In this document: one piece after another, positions 12,601 to 25,379 of the stretch | Position numbering within the stretch: the first letter of the stretch is position 1 | How the letters are laid out: each line of letters opens with the position of its first letter | Source of the DNA: Paulownia fortunei | Lineage: Eukaryota > Streptophyta > Magnoliopsida > Lamiales > Paulowniaceae | DNA length: 64,000 nt | Assembly (NCBI GenBank): GCA_019321725.1 | Contig: CM033114.1 | Location: forward strand, 16,348,278-16,412,277 | Direction: 5' to 3' | Position numbers and translations under genes: made by a program | The notes under the pieces: generated by a model | Seen by the model: only the letters and a program-made list of their open reading frames with translations | What the model was told of the DNA's origin: nothing | The model's database searches: none

Positions 12601-15600
12601 TCTTTAATGGAAGCTCCTTGGCTCATCTTATCTTGATTTTCATTGTAGACTGGAACTAACTACACCTGCTATTTCTTTTCCGTATTTTCAGAAAAAAAGC
12701 TGCTTTATATTGGCAATGAAATATGTTTACTTTTACTCTCCATTTTATGGTTGCATGCTTTATTATATCTGATCTATGCTCCTAATGATATTTTGTACTT
12801 TTTGTATTTTCATTTCTTGAATTTCATTTTGTTGTTGTTTTTGGACAGACAATGAAGAGAAGGCCACTCATCTTAGGTTCCTTTTATCAAATGCTGAAGC
12901 TGGTTCTGTAATAGGAAAAGGTGGTTCAACGATCAATGATATTCAGTCACAATCTGGGTCCCGCATCCAGTTGTCACGCAATTATGAGTATTTTCCTGGC
13001 ACATCTGATAGGATTATCATGGTCTCTGGAACAGTTGATGACATATTAAAGGCAGTTGATCTCATTCTGTCTAAATTGCTGGATGAGGTAAGGAGAATGT
13101 TTAAATGTCTTTCGAGATGAGTATTTGGATTTATTACTAAAGGGATCTGTTTTCTGCTCGAGTCAGTTTTATGTTCAGGATGGTGGTGAAATTGATCCCG
13201 AATCGAAAATTAGACTGGTTGTGCCCAATAGCTCTTGTGGTGGAATAATTGGGAAGGGTGGAGCCATCATAAGGTTAGCCTGCTTATTTTTATCTCTGTT
13301 TTAAGATGTCTCCTTTTTGATTGATGTTAAATAAGTACTTAATCATTGACGATGCCAATACATGTCAATTATTACATTAATTTTGTTGGATGCGTGGCCT
13401 AAAATTGTCAATTTGCATTTGTTACCTTCTTCTCATTCTCAACAGAAGATTGTTCTTGACTACTCCCAACACATTTAATCTTAAAGGGGTTCTGCTGCTA
13501 GATTATTTGGTTGCAGTAAAATGTAGCATTCTTAACTTTATTTTCCAGTAAATGGTTGACTATTTGCTTGAATTGTTTCGAAGTTTGTCATCTGAAATGC
13601 TCTAGTAACTATTGTTGCTCTTTTGGCAATTATGACATCAAATGAATAAAACTGTGGATGGTTGCTGTATTTTGTATTCTATCTTCTTGGTTAAAAGAGT
13701 TCTTAATGTTTCCCATGCTTGACTGGGATATTCAATTGTTCAATTGACTTTTTTTAAATTCTGGACGAGAAAGCATAACACTCCATTTGGATCACGAAAA
13801 TGAGAAAGCAATAAGGAAAAAGGAAAACAAGATCATCAAAAATTGAAATTTCACTTTTTTTTTGGTAGTTCAAGAAACATAGTATGAGAAAATGATTTTT
13901 AAAGAACCACCACAAAAGCACAAAATTCAAGATATCACATAAACTATATACCCACTAGATCTCAATCTCAATCTCCTTATACCCTGAAGATTACCAATTT
14001 TTCATTGGATTCCGTGATTTAACAAAATTCCATCTTGTATATCAGACCAGCAGAAGCTCCTAGAAATTAGTTGACAAATTCTGGAATGGGAAAACAACCT
14101 AAACAAAAAAAACAAAAAAGGAAATAATCAAGCAATAAGCTTTTCTTGAATTGCCTGATAAAAAACTGAATAGCTAGAAATATTGGAATGACATAAATCT
14201 CCTCGAAGCTCAGAAGTTGGATGAAGGGGCTAGAGAAGAATGACAAAGTTAAGTGCATGCAATATTATTTGGTGCAAACTTGAATTAAAAAAATAAAAAA
14301 TGAAACTACTTCGCTTTTGGTATGAAACAATTAAAGATAAATCCTGAGAGAGGAAAAGTAGAACCAAAAAGGGTGTGCTGAGGTGTGCAGAAAAGAAGTT
14401 GGGGTATGCTGGTGTGGATGTTTGCCAGAGGATTAAGGTAGGCAGGTAGGCATTCCGAAAAATTTCTAAGTACTACTATCCTTTCCTTACCTTACCTTTC
14501 TTAGTGGAAATTGTGTTACGAAACTATAACCAGTTCTTCCCAGCATTTCAAAATGCCTTTCCCTATTGTTTTACTTAGCTACCAAACATGTGAAAACATT
14601 TTACGTAAATAACTTACCCTCATTTTCTTTAGCAAAATCCTTGATCCCACCATAGCATAATAGTTTTTGTTGCTGGAATTAGAGACCGTCTCTGATCCTC
14701 AGCTTGCACAGATCTACATTGGAACTAAAATTAACCTATCGTTCGGCATCCCAGCAATTAAAAACATAGTTGATCTGGTTGTTTTTTGTTTGCTAGGATC
14801 TTATTGTGGCATATGCATGCACTAAATCAATTGAATGACATAGGAAGGGGCTGTTCATTCAGCACTCATTTACTGCATCGTGTTTAGTGAGTAGATATGT
14901 TGAAAATATATTTTTCTTTACGTTGTTGTATTTAGAACTCTTGGTGAAAATGTTTCCAACAGCATCACCTGGAAAGGTGGCTTTCATTTATATATATTTC
15001 TCCTGGTTTCCTTGTTATAATTATAGGTCAAATAACTTGACATCAATTTTAGTTTGCAATGTCCCAAGACTTCACAGAATTGCTATGGATGTAATCAACC
15101 TTTTGTTCTACAGTGTTGAATTCACTTTCATTTCATTTTCGAGTATCTTAAGTAGGCCGCACTGGCTTTTTGTTTTTTTATCTAATAGATAAAAAGGAAG
15201 TAGATAACCAGGAGGTTTTTTGATCAGCTAATCTGATAAGTGAAGCTGAAATTTGATGATACCTAAACTGTTGTCTCAGAGTGTTATTTACGTATTATGT
15301 ACATATTGGTATGTCGATTCTCGTATATATGGTTTAGTTTATATAGACGTGCTTGAGTAGGTAAATGTATATAGTTTAGTCAGTCATGTTTATTAATTTG
15401 ACCATCACTTTTAACTTTATTCGATTGTTGGAACAGGTCGTTGATTGAAGACTCCAGAGCTACCATTAAGATTTCTCCCCAGGACAACTATTACCCTGGC
15501 TTGCATGATAGGTTAGTGACGGTGACTGGTGCTTTAGGTGAACAAATGCGGGCAATTGAGCTGATCCTACTGAAATTGGTAGAGGATCAATACTATCATC

Positions 15601-18600
15601 AGTCTACAAATGCTCCATTTCCTTATGCAGGTAATTGTTTTCTAAACATGTCTTATCTCTTTCCTTTTCCATTGTGATGTCATTTGTGCTTCCTCTCTTC
15701 ATTTTTCCACCCCATATGGTTGATACTAGCAATCTTCTGCATTATCAGAAATTGTGCTATAGCTAATTGTCTGACAGTGAGAACCCAGATAGCAGTTTCT
15801 TGAGTCAGCCATAGTGGTCAAACTCAGGCAGTGTAACAAGAAATATTCTTCTGCTTGTTGATGCTAGTGACTGATGATTACATCACTTCTCCTATTGTAA
15901 AGGGACATGTTTTTATTAAAAAGCACACACACAAACACACACACACATAAAGAAAAATATTCTCAAAACACGGCTGAAATTTGTACCATAAAACAAATGT
16001 GAAGAACAATGAACTAGGAACATTCCCAATGATCAAATGAATCAAGAAATAACTACATCAGTAAATCCAGTCCAGTTTCAAGTTTAACTATAATGATGTC
16101 ACTTGATAATTTAGTTATTGTTGGACAATTGAACAAATAATTTTTACTTATCCCACATGCCACTAGCATATGTAAGTTACGAACCAAGCAAACCAGTTCT
16201 GTAAGTTAATGATCTCCAGTATATCATCACCCATGTGAAAGAAAAGGAATAGGGGTTTGGAGGCTCTAGAGGAAGGTCTCCAATCAAAGCATGCGCCATG
16301 AATACTATAGCCAATACACCTTCTTGATAACAAACTCCGCACCATTGATAAATGAATTTTGTATTTTATCATGAACAAGAATGTATGATGCTCCACAGGG
16401 CACAAAGTTAAATTCTTTGTTATGTTGGAGATTTGTTGTTGTAATGGGTAGACAGAGAATTTTGCAGGCACTTTAGAAAATATACTCCCTCCCAAAATAA
16501 AATGCCTTTTTTTCCTGTTGTTATTTGGATATTTAAAACATTATACTTTATTACTCTAAAGAGTTATTTACTTCCAGAGTATATGCTGCAGCTGACTAGG
16601 ATTAGAGGCCACCTGTTTTGAGGGTAAAAATGAGATCTACATCAAATAACCACCTTTTTTTTTCCCATTCTCACCTGTACTCGAAATTCAAATCAATTGT
16701 AAACGGACAGGGTATAATCCAAGGTATACCATGAATAAAATGTCAGTATGGAACAACTGGTCTTAGGCTTCTAGCATGTCGACCAAGTGTTGCAATAACT
16801 TTGGGTTAAGTTATGCCTTTCCTACCATTCTTGTCTTCCCTTTTCCTTTCTCTTAAAATAAAACACTATATGCATAAGTGAATTTGGATTTGTGTCATGG
16901 TTCTAGAAGTTTGGTTCATGATGCATCACCATGTGGTGTAATTTGACATAAAGTTTACTAATGTGGTGTAGAAATTAGTCTATTTTATACTAGGTTTTCA
17001 TGAGAGGCAAAAACATGTCATTATGTAATATCTTGACAAGTTTTTGATGAATGATTACTCTCTATCTTGACAAGTCATATTTCAAGTTTTATTATTGCAT
17101 GTTGAACTTGCTTATATACTTGTAATAATTATACTAACTTAGTTGTATCCTTGGTGTATGCGCACCTCTTGATGTTTCTTATTGAAATCAATTAGTTATT
17201 TTCTATATTTTTATGCTCAGCACCACTTATACTGTTATAACAAATTATGCCATTTATCTATACAATGATAACAGCATAGCTTCTATGTGTATTTTCTTTT
17301 TTGTAAAATATTCATGGGACAAAATCAGAATGGTATCTGGGTCATATATTTTAGATCCCGTGAACTGGTGTTCAATACCACTCTGATGCAATTTTTCTAA
17401 AGTCCCAATGCTAATTATAAGTATTGATTGTGAGATCCTGTCGTCTGGATTACAATTTTTACACTGCTCCCTGTAATAAAATATCTTCTGGAGGTGCGAG
17501 AATGTCAAAAGGACCTTGGACTTCTCTTCATGTTCTGCTATATATTAATCCTGATATCGATAGAAGAATTGTTTTTTCTTTCTAAGTACAGCACACATCA
17601 GTTTTAGAAGATCCTTGTGAGATCTGATTGCCATGTGAAATTTTTTTATTAAGGTACATGTAGAAGGTCTTGCTGCTGTATCTTGTGAATGAGTACATTA
17701 TCTCGAAAATACGTAATAGGAATTATGCCTACTTGCTTATTAGCTAATTCGAAATTGATAATGTTATCTGGAAATTAAAATTTAACAAGGTACATATTTT
17801 GTTTTTAAAAAATTTAACTGTTTTTCTCATAGTTAAATATTGAGTCATTTGTTGTAACCTCCACTTCCAGCAGTTGCTTACAATGGGATGAATTACGGAC
17901 CAAATGCAGTCGGAGGGAATTATCAGAACAACAGGTTTCCGAACAAGGTCTGTGATTATATTTAATCATTTTGATGAATGTAAGCTATTTTCTTGTAGCT
18001 GCTGGTTTGCATTTCTGGATTTTAGACCCAAAGCTACCGTTTTACCCTAAGCTATCTTATTTTTGCCTATTAGGAAATTTTACTTTTACTTATTTAAATG
18101 TTTTCATGGAAGTATGTAGGCTCTGAAGTAGTAAATTGTGAATTACACTGTCTAGTTTGAAGAAGTCGCTATAAATGTGTGCTCTTGCACTGCAGTGGGC
18201 TTTTGAGTGAAACCTACTCGTTCTCCTCTCAGGTTGTTCTGGAATAAATTATCAATCTTTAATTTGTATTGCAAATAAATCTAAATATAGAAATGCCCAA
18301 GGGTTGCAATATGCATAGCACAACTGTAATTTGGGCCATTGTTAAGTGGATTCTATTATATGAAAGTTAAATGCTGTGCAGTTTCTTTTGAATTTTCCAT
18401 TCCACGATTACCGTGATGGGCAGAGTCCTTTTTTTGAATCCCCTTTCAGAGTTTCTTAGAATTCTAGGTGTTTGAATTACGAACAGTAAGTGCAATGTGC
18501 AGGTGCAGGAAGACAGAAGCAGTTCTGTAACCATTGGCATTGCAGATGAACATATCGGAATAGTTGTTGGCCGTGGAGGAAGGAATATTATGGAGATGAG

Positions 18601-18909
18601 TCAGGTCTGTATGTAGGTTTTTCATGCTTTTTTTTGGGTCTGGTTCGTTGCCAACTATGTGCTTCTTTGCCTTGCAGCTTAGCGGAGCTAGGATAAAGAT
18701 ATCTGAGAGGGGTGATTTCATGTCCGGGACATCAGATAGGTACAGGCAGAGAGCATTTCTAATATTTGTGTGGAGAAGCTTATGGAAACACAATGTCTTC
18801 ATACCTTTGATCTTCTTGCAGGAAAGTTACCATCACAGGCTCTCAAAGAGCAATTCGTTTAGCCGAGTCCATGATATCGCGGAAAGTTGCTTCAGTTACT
18901 GAGAGATGA
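9682..18909 (+). CDS. BTR1: Three-KH-domain RNA-binding protein, BTR1/PCBP/Nova type
   Basis: Eight coding exons can be placed at GT-AG borders: 9682-9775, 12849-13087, 13179-13273, 15437-15630, 17871-17947, 18503-18604, 18678-18739 and 18822-18909. They join in frame to 316 codons plus stop. The protein has a short Ser/Pro-rich N-terminus and three KH domains with intact GxxG loops: GKGG at residues 54-57, GKGG at 136-139 and GRGG at 256-259. A linker rich in Asn, Tyr and Gly separates KH2 and KH3. Length and layout match Arabidopsis BTR1 (At5g04430), a poly(C)-binding/Nova-like protein known to bind tobamovirus RNA and limit its multiplication. The ancestral role is probably mRNA binding in nucleus or cytoplasm. 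The ATG chosen is the first in the exon and is followed by a second in-frame Met at codon 3. Introns are long (first about 3.07 kb) and hold MITE and tandem-repeat insertions. No frame lesions were found. Confidence 0.93.
10287..10493. mobile_element. Stowaway-like MITE in KH-gene intron 1
   Basis: The 207-bp segment begins CTTGCTCTCTCC and ends GGATGGAGCGAG, whose reverse complement CTCGCTCCATCC matches the start at 9 of 12 bases. It is flanked on both sides by TA, the target duplication of Tc1/mariner-type Stowaway MITEs. The ends resemble the common plant Stowaway terminus CTCCCTCCGTCC. It is non-coding and lies within intron 1, where it should be spliced out. Confidence 0.65.
10646..11046 (+). 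repeat. 196-bp tandem duplication in KH-gene intron 1
   Basis: Copy one (10646-10834) is repeated at 10842-11030 with a period of 196 bp. Only two substitutions are visible in about 189 bases (CCTTG/CCTCG and ATCGG/ATTGG). The copies are joined by C-rich sequence, and a C-run plus CTCTA follows the second copy, so the breakpoints appear to lie in this C-rich motif. High identity implies a recent event or an assembly duplication. Confidence 0.9.
17866..17873 (+). other. NAGNAG tandem splice acceptor, KH gene exon 5
   Basis: The acceptor reads CCAGCAG. Splicing at the first AG (exon starting at 17871) or the second (starting at 17874) both keep the frame and differ by one alanine in the linker between KH2 and KH3. 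Tandem acceptors of this kind often give both isoforms in plants; use here is inferred. Confidence 0.55.
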
Positions 18910-20344
18910 ATGGAGCAGTCCTCAACTTGTTATCTGATCTTGTTAAGATATCTCTTTTTGGATGACTGGAATTTTCAGCATTTGGCAACTCCTGGAATTT
19001 GCCCTAGCAAAATTGTTAGTAAACTAAGAGAAGGGAGGGGATGAATATACATTTTTACTTCAGAGAGCGTTGCACTATCTAAATTGGTGGCAGAAATACT
19101 TTCAAGTACGTATGTTGGGCAAGGCAAAAAAAATGATGCTGTTGAGCATATATAAAATTTCAGTTTACCCTCGTCTGTTATACTGTTGTAATTGTTATGG
19201 CTGAACTATAAACACTAGACTCTAGATAATTTTTTGACTTGTTCGTATTCTTATTCTTATTCTTTCCTTGTGCCACTTACTGGTTGCATATATACACATC
19301 ATTCTGTGCCAGCGCCAGTCATATCTCTATTCTTTTCCTTTGGAGCTTGTTTGTGGCTCCTTTTGTTGGTAATATTAGGATTCAAAATATCCATCAGATG
19401 TTGAAGTTGAATATTATTCAGTATTTTTTTTTTTTTTTTTTTTTTTTTGCTTGATTTACTAGATCTCTCCTGTCCCAACTTTTAACCTGTAAACGTCGTT
19501 TAGAAGGGCATTTGATCCTTGGGTTAAGGTCATTTTGGTTTAAGAATTTTGACACTTTCAGCATATCTTGAAGTTGACTACCTTGTTGTTGCTATTACGA
19601 TGATGTCTGGTCTGACCAGACCCGTCAATGTAACAGTTGGAATAAGTAACAATGATAAAACTGGTGAATCCAAGTCCATGATTTTAATACACTTCGTTGC
19701 AACACTTAATTATGTGCAAGTAAAAGTAACACTCACGGTTCATTGTAGATTTACATTTTTTTCATCTAAAAATGAATCTAGTTTTGAAAAATAATGCCCT
19801 GAAAAAAATTCAACTTTAAAATTCTGATTTGTATGATTTGTGAGTTTTAGGAGTCATATACTTCTTTATATGTTTTTCCCTTCTCAATGTTTTGGATTTC
19901 TTCTTACATGCACTGAAAAATATTACTTTTTTAGTGTTTACTTCATAATTGAAATTAAAGTACAATTCAAACTTGTAAACTTTTTATGACATTGAATATG
20001 TTAATATATGACCTACACAGTACACATAATTAGAATGAATAATCAAAAAAATTACGTATATCAATTTTTGTTTTAATAAACTTATAAACAATGCTCTTTA
20101 TGAAAATATGACATTATTATCCATTTTTAAGTAAAAATAAATAAAATAAAAGTGAAATACAAATATCACTAGCCTCATATAATTATATAAACAACAAACA
20201 AATTTTTTATTTTCACCATGATTAAGGAATGTGTAGGTAAATTATTCCTAAATTCAAATCAAATTGGTTCACCCCTTTTGACGTGGCGTTGACTAATTTT
20301 ATTTGACTCATTTTTAGTTTCCCCTTTTTCTCTTCTGCTCTCCA
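18910..20344. other. 3' region of KH gene and intergenic DNA
   Basis: The first few hundred bases are likely the KH-gene 3' UTR. A long T run lies at about 19424-19448. No other gene was recognised before the SmF promoter. Confidence 0.45.
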
Positions 20345-20353
20345 AAACCCTAA
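20345..20353 (+). promoter_or_regulatory. Telo-box upstream of SmF
   Basis: AAACCCTAA is the plant telo-box (interstitial telomere motif), here about 71-79 bp upstream of the SmF start codon. Such boxes are common close to the starts of plant translation, ribosomal and RNA-processing genes expressed in dividing cells. A pyrimidine-rich tract precedes it. Confidence 0.5.
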
Positions 20354-20423
20354 ACCCATATCATCAACCCTTCAAAAGATCGCTCGCCAAGAGAACTCTC
20401 TCCATTTCCGCGAAACTGCTGCA

Positions 20424-23400
20424 ATGGCTGTAAGTTCTTCCTCTTATTTTCTTTTAATTATGTCTATGTAGCGAGGTATCTGGAAAGCAGGCGAGGCTCA
20501 ATTTAGAAAAATAAAATAAAATTCGCGGGGATGAGATCTGGAGGGGTGGACAGGTGAATTAAGAGTAACATATGGGTTAGATTTAACTCATGGATTGGGG
20601 CTTGGAGGGTTTACATTGATGCATTGTTCGTTTTTTCTTTTTCGATTTTTATTGTCTTTTAATAGATTAACACTGAAGAATAAAATTTGACATGTGGGAC
20701 TGGTCTAACTTGGTGGATTGCTGTAATGTTATCGAATTGGCTGCTTTCACTGTGGAGAAGTAAGAGTGTTTACTTGGGCTACATGCTTTAATTTGTACAA
20801 ATGGGTAATTTAGGTATTAAATTTTGTGTGAAAGAACATTTATGTATTTTGTTATAGATATTTGGATGTATGAATGTGTTTGAGTATTAGGTTATATTAA
20901 TTTTACTATTAAAAATACAGAGGCTCTGAGATGCTTCTGCTTTTTATGATTTTTTTTTTTTTTAACTTTTGCTATATCAGTGCTCCTGCACCTGCTTTGT
21001 AAATCCCAAATGGCAGTATTGCCTGATCACACATTCTTTTGCTCTAAAATAACCACAAGGGAATTTAGGGTAGCTTTCATATTTATTATTCTTAAAATGA
21101 GTTTTTATATCATTAATTGCATGGTTGGTTGAAATCAAGTGTTTTACTAGAAACAACATGTTAAATAGTGGACTTACATGACTTTGTTGACTTTTGATAG
21201 CTAGGTTATGGATTGCTGTCACAAATTATATCTTTTGAATGACACGTTGTGCTTTATGGACTGACTATTTTAATTGGGTAAAGCTATTTTATATGGGAAG
21301 TGGTTCTGAACTGCTTCTGAAGAGATTTGGAGTGGTAGTTGCTGTTACGCTGAAACACGATAGGATGAGAACCGAGATGAGTAGGATGATGAAGCAGAAA
21401 AAAAAAAGGACAAATTGATTTGAAAGTGAGATAAATCATGTCAGACAAACATCTTCAATAGTTCACTCTGCTTAGGGCAGATAAATATGTATAAGGGACA
21501 AGTTATGCCGTAGAATAACTGCTAAGCTAACTTAGATTCAAGGCCAGACTTTTATCTAAGACTGTTGAACCCAACTTGTATGATTTAATAGGCTACGACC
21601 TGGATACCAAGTAGACATATAAGTTGCTATTTCACATTAGGATGACATCTCAGTCGATATTAAATAGCCATAGTTTTTCCAGTGTCAACTTAGCTCTAAT
21701 AGGATTACTTACCTAAAGACAAACAAAAATTTGGCAAATAGCATTTTGAGTATAACTAGGACTCTTAAGGCTTGGTATATGACAACGGACACACCCCTTT
21801 GGACTAAAATCCTTATTGTTTGGTGTGGAACTCTTACTTCCAGTTTTAGGCTTCCATAGTCACCATGTCGAGCGAGTACTGGACGTAAATTGGCTTGGCA
21901 TGATTTCAATTACCACTTTTTTTCTTTTGGCTTCATTTGTTGTATGTCTTTGGCAGGAAGAAATTTCGATTATCTGTTTTCAATCATTTAAAAAGATGAT
22001 ATTGGATTTGAAAGAAAATGGTTTCCTTACAATGGAATTTGGTTTGGATTTGAAAATCCATTTTTGTAAACATCACTATTCACCCTTTTTTGCCCTTAAA
22101 TGTTTTGAAACTTAAGGAAGATATTGTGAAAAGCATGTCCTCCCTAGTTATAAATCCAAATCCTTTTAAATTCCTTTATTTTCTTCCAGATTTCAAATCC
22201 CATCAAATTAGATCTCATTTTCAAATTTATTCATTCAAACACCTAAAACAGGATTTGTAAATCAAATTCCATGCAAACCTCTCTTGCCAAAGAATGAGTT
22301 TCCATGCTGGAATGAATAGTTGTTTATCCACACAATTTGATTGCATGGATTTAGTTTTAGTGGACAAAATTATCATTGCTGTGTTGTGAAACTTTTCTAA
22401 TTGTTGCGTTGCAGACTGTACCAGTTAACCCAAAGCCTTTCTTGAACAATTTGACTGGAAAGCCTGTAATGGTAAAACTCAAATGGGGAATGGAATACAA
22501 AGGTGAGCCTCTTGAAACTCATCCTGTCAAGTTCTACGGTTTAATGCTCTTTTCGACATTGGTTGTCATTTAACTGTACTGTCCCCTCATTTATAAATAA
22601 CAATTTCACATTTTTTCCTTTTGGCTTCCCTTTCAGGTTATCTTGTGTCAGTGGATTCATACATGAACTTACAGGTACCTATCATACAAGTGTAATTTTT
22701 ACGCAATCTGCAATATTGTTACTACCTAGTTATGTCAAAATGCACAAGGACAATATCACATGGGAATTTGGATTTGTTTTTGGTGTTTTGGGAGAATGGG
22801 TTTTGGGAAAATGTGATGTGTTAGGAGGAAAATGTTTTGGGAAAATGTGATGTGTTTAGTTTTATTTTGAGAGAATGAACTGAGAATGAAAATGATTTTT
22901 GAAAACAAAAACAAACATTCTGATGGACTTTTGTACTGTGTTGAATGTCAAAATATAAATACATTGATACTTGTGTTATTTGGAGACATTATGAAATGCT
23001 CATATATTTAACTTTTCTCACATAATAATGGGTAAAACCTTTTGTTTTCAAATACATATGAGATGTGGGTGTCTGTGCTTATAAATATTAAAATTTTCAA
23101 ACTATTGAGAACTCTATTCATCTTGTATTGGTGTAAGCTTTATAATGCAACCTACCACATGTTTGACACCCTTCATGCTCTAGAATTTATTGGAATCTGA
23201 ATCTTTGGTAGAATTATCTAGATTCTCTTTTCCATAAAAATACTGAAGTTTGAACCTATGGATATAATTGTCTATCTATTGTTGCATGTTATATGTTATG
23301 AAGCTATTTAGGTGAAATGAGACGCTGAGAATATAACCCCTTTTATGTGTAATGGTGCTAGTATTAAGTACAAAAATAAAAGAGGCAAATGCTGTTTATA

Positions 23401-24859
23401 TTACCACTGAAACTAATCTTTGAACATGATTGGGAGTGTTACCCCTTGGAGAGACCTGTTTCAATTATATTACATTGTTGGCCGCTAACATGATTAATGT
23501 ATATTTTGGCAGCTTGCGAATGCTGAGGAATATATTGATGGGCAATGCACTGGAAGTCTTGGAGAGATCTTGATCAGGTAATCAACCAGCTAGTTCCATT
23601 CATTCTTCTCTCAAAATCATCTTCCAAGGGCCTTTGTTAGTGATATTCTCTCACAATCATAATCAGCACAATCATATTTAATTAAAAGAATTGGATTATG
23701 TTGTTTGAATGCTAAGATCTTACATGGGCTTAGCTATCTATGCTGTTTTAAAATAGTGATAAATCATTGAAGGGTTTTAGATAACCTTCAAATTTTAGTC
23801 TGTGAAGATAGACCAAAGATGCAGTATTTGACACAAAAAATTAGAGAAATTCATTGGCTACAAGAGGGAGGAGATATTTATTTTAATTGTTTGGAGGGGG
23901 GCAATAAAAAGGGAAACGTACTGGAAGGAAAACCTTTGCCTCCATTCACTCTATTGAATTCACTGAATAATTGCGTACATATCCTCTATAATTATAGTGT
24001 AAAGATCGAGAGATCTGAAACAAAGTGCTACTACGTCTCTTTTGGATATTGTGGAAGTGGAAGGAGGGGAATGCTAAACTTTTTGAAGGAAGGGGAAAAA
24101 CAGAACTCACATTGAAGAAATAATTCTCTCATTATTTTGGACTTTGGAATACTTCTCCTGATAATTATGTTTCTTTTGCTCACTTCTTAGATGATGTACG
24201 TGCATATATGGATGGCTAAAATCTTTTGGTGTATATGGGAGACACTCCCTTGCTGCACTCATTTAATGAAACATTTCCCCTTCAAAAAATTTTACATTTA
24301 AATTTTATGTTGACAAATTATGAAACATGCTTTATTATCCCAACCACTAATCTTTTTATTCCAAACAGAAAGAGAGAGTTCTTTGCCTTGTGAATGAAGA
24401 TATCATTTTCCTATTTCCTCAGGCTATCTTCCCCAGCATAATTTAACATGCATATTATGCTAATAGTTTACAAAACTCCGAGCATTGGTTTACCTCAGGT
24501 CTATCTAAGTATTTACCATGCTTCCCAGCACTGACCGGTGACTACAGTTGCAAAAGTTCTTTTACTGTATTAATTTTTGATTTGGTTGCATACGAAGATT
24601 GGAATTTTTCCGCAATCCATTAAGTTTTATATGTTCCCATGGTTGATGGTACAGCAGGAAAAGTTGCTATACTTGCACTAGCCTTGACTAACCATTATGA
24701 CAGGGAGTGTGGTTAGCTGCACAAGTTAGAAGAGTTTTGAGTATTATGTCTTTCTTGAGTTCAGATTAGTGATCAGATCTTCTTCGCAGATGCAATAATG
24801 TTCTTTATCTTCGTGGCGTGCCAGAGGATGAAGAAATAGAAGAAGCAGATCGCGACTAG
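20424..24859 (+). CDS. Small nuclear ribonucleoprotein F (SmF)
   Basis: Five coding exons join in frame: 20424-20429, 22415-22502, 22637-22674, 23513-23577 and 24790-24859. The 88-residue product begins [20 protein letters not shown], carries Sm motif 1 ([19 protein letters not shown], then YMNLQL with the invariant Asn), and Sm motif 2 ([14 protein letters not shown]). It has the acidic tail [11 protein letters not shown]. Length and sequence are those of plant SmF, a member of the heteroheptameric ring around U1, U2, U4 and U5 snRNAs in the spliceosome. The closely related LSM6 has different motif 2 residues, so SmF is preferred. The first coding exon contributes only ATG GCT, so an intron of almost 2 kb begins six bases after the start codon. 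All borders are GT-AG. No lesions were seen. Confidence 0.95.
22032..22272. mobile_element. MITE-like element in SmF intron 1
   Basis: About 240 bp is bounded by imperfect inverted ends. The left end begins ATGGAATTTGGTTTGG, and the reverse complement of the right end reads ATGGAATTTGATTTAC. The interior contains several GGATTTG/CAAATCC motifs able to fold back. The family was not identified and no clear target duplication was found. Confidence 0.45.
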
Positions 24860-25379
24860 TGGCATTTGGTATCTTTTGTTATCTTGATATGCTATCTGAA
24901 CCTAGAGCTGGATATCTGCATATATTATTTGCAAAGTACTTTGTGCACTTGAATTAAAGCTGCAGAGTTGTTAGCTAATGCACTTGCCATACTTGTAATG
25001 TAAAATGTCTCGACTGTCATGCTTTGATAGGATAAGAGTACTGCTCGACTAGAATTGATTACTGGGTTTTCTGGGTATTAGAATTAAGGTAGTATGACTT
25101 GGTGATATATTTCAGCAAAAAACTAGTATTTTGATTAGTTCATTTCCATTTATTGTGACGTTTATAACTGGGAATGTGAGATTGTCTTAAAACGCCAACT
25201 GTTTGTGTTTATTTGTGGTTGGGTTTGTCTAAATTTGAAACTCATATTTGAGAGGTGGACCTGCTTGTCCCGAACCAAGTGGCTTGGGCCTGTGATACCT
25301 GTTATATAATTTTAAAATATTTAGAAATATATTTTTTAATTATAATACCATTAAAACTTAAAAAAATATATTTTTTAAA
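24860..25379. other. SmF 3' region
   Basis: This probably contains the SmF 3' UTR and terminator region. No other gene was recognised. The DNA becomes very AT-rich from about 25300, before the palindrome. Confidence 0.45.

Noticed and set aside
16483..16510. CTCCCTCCCAAAATA, a Stowaway-like terminus in KH intron 4
   Set aside because: I found no matching inverted end within a MITE-sized distance on either side, so it may be a truncated copy or chance.
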